Positions 61,702 through 64,000 of a stretch of DNA of 64,000 nucleotides are shown here, piece by piece. The stretch comes from an uncultured Actinomycetes bacterium (GTDB lineage: Bacteria > Actinomycetota > Acidimicrobiia > Acidimicrobiales > RAAP-2). Position 1 is the stretch's first letter; the number at the start of each line of letters is the position of its first letter. The position numbers and the translations under genes are program-made. Under the pieces are notes generated by a model. The model saw only the letters and a list, made by a program, of their open reading frames with translations, was not told the origin of the DNA and ran no database searches. The DNA is taken from the NCBI GenBank assembly GCA_903893745.1, contig CAITNF010000015.1:1-64000 (forward strand). Reading direction: 5' to 3'.

Positions 61702-63261
61702 ATGACTACTTCCATTACCGCTACTGCTCTACCAAAACGCGAGTTGTACTTTGTTTTTGGTGCGCTGATGATGGGCATGTTGCTCGCGGCGCTTGACAGC
61801 ACCATTGTGGCTACGGCGTTGCCAACGATTGTGGGTGATCTACACGGGGCCAATCATCTGAGCTGGGTCGTCGTGGCGTACCTACTCGCGTCGACCGTCT
61901 CGACACCACTTTGGGGGAAGCTCGGTGATCTACACGGACGAAAGATTTATTTCCAAGCAGCGATTGTTATTTTTCTCGTTGGCAGCATGTTGTGCGGACT
62001 GGCGAACAACATGCTCATGCTCATCTTGTTTCGCGCACTACAGGGGCTAGGTGGCGGCGGATTGATGGTGGGCGCACAAGCAGTTATTGCCGACATCGTG
62101 CCGCCTCGCGAGCGCGGCCGCTACTCGGGATTCTTTGGTGCCGTCTTTGGCGCGGCGACAGTGCTCGGTCCGCTTCTTGGTGGTGTAATTGTCGACTATT
62201 GGTCGTGGCGATGGATCTTCTTTGTCAATGTGCCCTTTGGGATTATTGCGCTGCTCGTGACCGCCGCCGCACTGCCGAAAGATGCGCTGCGTACGTCTCA
62301 CGAGATTGATTACAAAGGAATCGCGACATTAACGATTTCGGCATCGGCGCTAATCCTCTTCACCACGCTCGGTGGAACCGAGTTCCCGTGGAGGTCGTGG
62401 ACTGCGGTTGCCTTAGCGTTAGGTGGTGTGGTGTTCGCAGTGGTGTTTGCTCTGGTGGAACGTCGTTCCAGCGAACCAATTTTGGCTCCGCGTCTTTTTC
62501 GAAATCGGGTATTCCTTTCCGGGTCGGCGATTGGATTCGTCGTTGGGTTCGCCATGTTCGGGGCAATGACTTTTTTGCCACTCTTTTTCCAAGAAGTTCG
62601 CGGAGTATCGCCCACGAGTTCCGGACTACGTTTGCTGCCGCTGATGGTCGGACTCTTTGGCGCATCGATAATTACCGGCCAACTGGTGGCGAAGGGCTGG
62701 CGCTACCGACCTTTTCCAATTGCGGGGGCGATCACGATGACGGTGGGCCTTGGCCTGATGGGCACGGTTAGTGAATCGACATCGTTATTTACAATCGCGC
62801 TGTACATGCTGGTGCTCGGAATCGGTCTAGGTCTCGTGATGCAGATACTCGTCACCGCAGTGCAAAATGCGGTCGATCCCAGTGATCTTGGTGCCGCGAC
62901 GGCGGGGGCCAACTTCTTTCGGTCGATTGGTGGATCGTTTGGTACCGCAATATTTGGAGCTCTCTACGTCAATCAACTCCCGCACGCACTACGAGCCGGT
63001 CTAAGCCACTATCCAATCTCCGCGGGGATGTTGGCGCCGGAGTCTTTCACTCCGGCCGGACTAGCGAAGTTGCCTGCGCCCCTGCACGCGACCGTGCTGC
63101 ACGCCATTGCGACGACGATTCAAGGGATCTATCAGTGGGCCACACCAGTTGGCGCTATAGCAGTGCTGCTCTCGTTAACGCTGCCCGAGATAAAACTACG
63201 AACGAGTCTTCACGCCGTAGCTGACGAGGTGCCATTGTCAAATACCGAATCTTTTGAGTGA
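61702..63261 (+). CDS. DHA2-family MFS exporter (EmrB/QacA type)
   Basis: A 519-residue 14-helix drug:H+ antiporter. Motif A 'GKLGDLHGRKIYF' and motif C 'GAVFGAATVLGPLLGGVIVDYWSWRWIFFVNVPFG' (in parts) are clear, with 'LDSTIVATALPTIVGDL' in helix 1. Substrates are typically hydrophobic cations or antibiotics. ATG 61702 follows GAGG; GTG 61699 is one codon earlier. It diverges from nhaA over about 106 bp. The 248 bp after it hold nothing recognised. Confidence 0.93.
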   Translation: MTTSITATALPKRELYFVFGALMMGMLLAALDSTIVATALPTIVGDLHGANHLSWVVVAYLLASTVSTPLWGKLGDLHGRKIYFQAAIVIFLVGSMLCGLANNMLMLILFRALQGLGGGGLMVGAQAVIADIVPPRERGRYSGFFGAVFGAATVLGPLLGGVIVDYWSWRWIFFVNVPFGIIALLVTAAALPKDALRTSHEIDYKGIATLTISASALILFTTLGGTEFPWRSWTAVALALGGVVFAVVFALVERRSSEPILAPRLFRNRVFLSGSAIGFVVGFAMFGAMTFLPLFFQEVRGVSPTSSGLRLLPLMVGLFGASIITGQLVAKGWRYRPFPIAGAITMTVGLGLMGTVSESTSLFTIALYMLVLGIGLGLVMQILVTAVQNAVDPSDLGAATAGANFFRSIGGSFGTAIFGALYVNQLPHALRAGLSHYPISAGMLAPESFTPAGLAKLPAPLHATVLHAIATTIQGIYQWATPVGAIAVLLSLTLPEIKLRTSLHAVADEVPLSNTESFE

Positions 63262-63509
63262 GTAGTACGAGTTAGACGTAGAGCTCGTTTTCCCGGTAGC
63301 CAAACACCAGAATGTCAGTTCCATCCCTGTCTGGATTGGGTGCGGTTTATTAGAAGGCCGAATTCGACTTTGGTCTCTGGTGACCAGCCCTGGGGCCAAT
63401 GTAGAAATATTCTTGATCGCCGGCAATGGATTAGTGGCTGGACACTCGACGTGCGGAACCGGCGGTCGAGACGGTACGATTAGTCCAGGGCGACTCGAAA
63501 GGATGCAAA

Positions 63510-63896
63510 GTGCCACTGTCGGAACACGAACAGCGGATTCTGGCCGAGCTTGAAGAGTCGCTGTCCAAGAATGATCCAAGTTTTGCCAAGAGCGTTCGCG
63601 ACACCGACGTCTACGCCCATGGTGGTCGACGAGTGCGATGGGGTATTGCGGGCTTTGTCGCCGGACTACTGCTACTGGTCCTGTGCTTCTCGCACTCGAT
63701 AATTTTGGGTCTAGTTGGTGTGGCACTGATGTTCGTCTCGGCTGTTGTCGTGGAACGAAATGCCCGACTTTTGGGGCGCGCATCCTGGCAGGATCTCACT
63801 CGATCTGCTCAAGGTGACGATGCCCACGCGAACTATGGTCCTCGGACCAGTTCGATTCGCGACTGGTTGTCGCGTCAGCGCCGAAACAGCGAATGA
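63510..63896 (+). CDS. DUF3040 membrane protein
   Basis: A 128-residue protein matching the actinobacterial DUF3040 family: 'PLSEHEQRILAELEESLSKNDPSFA' at the N-terminus, then two hydrophobic segments (about 45-62 and 66-85) and a charged C-terminal tail. Family members cluster with division and wall genes but no function is known. GTG 63510; the TGA overlaps the next ATG (ATGA). Confidence 0.88.
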   Translation: MPLSEHEQRILAELEESLSKNDPSFAKSVRDTDVYAHGGRRVRWGIAGFVAGLLLLVLCFSHSIILGLVGVALMFVSAVVVERNARLLGRASWQDLTRSAQGDDAHANYGPRTSSIRDWLSRQRRNSE

Positions 63897-64000
63897 TCGA
63901 TGCCGGAATCGCGATTGACGCGATTCCGTGTTTAGCCCTCGATATTGGTGGTACGAAAATTGAGGGTGCTCTGGTACATCCCGATGGCCGCATCGAGCGA
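63893..64000 (+). CDS. ROK-family kinase (3' end outside window)
   Basis: Only the first 36 codons are present. They contain 'CLALDIGGTKIEGALV', the N-terminal ATP-binding motif DxGGTK of ROK sugar kinases and repressors. No helix-turn-helix precedes it, which favours a glucokinase-type enzyme. ATG 63893 overlaps the DUF3040 stop. Confidence 0.8.
   Translation, partial: MIDAGIAIDAIPCLALDIGGTKIEGALVHPDGRIER

Noticed and set aside
63262..63509. Gene or RNA in the gap before DUF3040
   Set aside because: A minus-strand frame crosses it but overlaps the DUF3040 gene and has no family features; no conserved RNA pattern is seen.

Overview
The window looks like chromosomal DNA of an actinobacterium, most likely class Acidimicrobiia. 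The evidence is a Mec/CysO/CysM cysteine module, DUF3039, DUF3040 and DUF4232 proteins, a wax-ester/diacylglycerol acyltransferase, orn, an smpB-ssrA pair, heavy use of GTG starts and a moderate GC content (mid-50s percent by eye). The species assignment is inference. No prophage, insertion sequence, integrase or CRISPR array is visible. Genes are packed very tightly: all nine junctions between convergent protein genes lie within -4 to +8 bp.

Layout. 1-7.5 kb: a type IV pilus locus with an Ig-like repeat surface protein cut by the window edge, a PilX-like protein with an IPT/TIG domain, a major-pilin candidate behind a 9-bp inverted repeat, a PilT ATPase, a DUF429 protein, a polytopic glycosyltransferase-like protein and prepilin peptidase. 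7.5-11.1 kb: two halves of a heterodimeric ABC exporter, one with no recognisable P-loop. 11.06-14.9 kb: RNase P RNA, xseA-xseB, a metallo-beta-lactamase-fold hydrolase and a ferredoxin-reductase-like flavoprotein. 14.9-19.5 kb: a reverse-strand glpD / alkyl-DHAP-synthase-like / glpK operon. 19.5-25.8 kb: an acyl-CoA dehydrogenase, a racemase-type CoA transferase, small regulators and zinc proteins, an amidotransferase, an RNA m5U methyltransferase and YaaA. 25.9-32 kb: an SPFH/NfeD pair, DinB, an NCS1 permease with a structured leader, DUF4232, SDR and MBL proteins.

32.1-43.3 kb: tmRNA and SmpB; the sulfur-carrier cysteine pathway (JAMM protease Mec, CysO, CysM) with DoxX inserted; rph, rdgB, a LON-domain protein, FKBP, a DEAD-box helicase fused to a cold-shock domain; tRNA-Leu(UAG); clpP coupled to a Wzm/Wzt-type polysaccharide exporter; a HAD phosphatase. 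43.4-49.3 kb: 1-Cys peroxiredoxin, aldo/keto reductase, acyl-CoA synthetase, orn, dut, WS/DGAT and tRNA-Gly(GCC). 49.4-64 kb: an esterase-sulfatase pair, a polar-amino-acid-type ABC importer translationally coupled to a CoA transferase, a nitroreductase, an ABC-2 system, a Fur-family regulator divergent from msrA, a nitronate monooxygenase-like enzyme, NhaA, an EmrB-type exporter, DUF3040 and the 5' end of a ROK kinase.

Several genes form a lipid theme (acyl-CoA dehydrogenase, AMACR-like racemase, FadD, WS/DGAT, glycerol module with an ether-lipid-type oxidase). The most notable specific observations are the Ala-His tail after Gly-Gly in CysO beside its JAMM protease, the P-loop-less ABC exporter half, and the coupling of an ABC importer to a CoA transferase.
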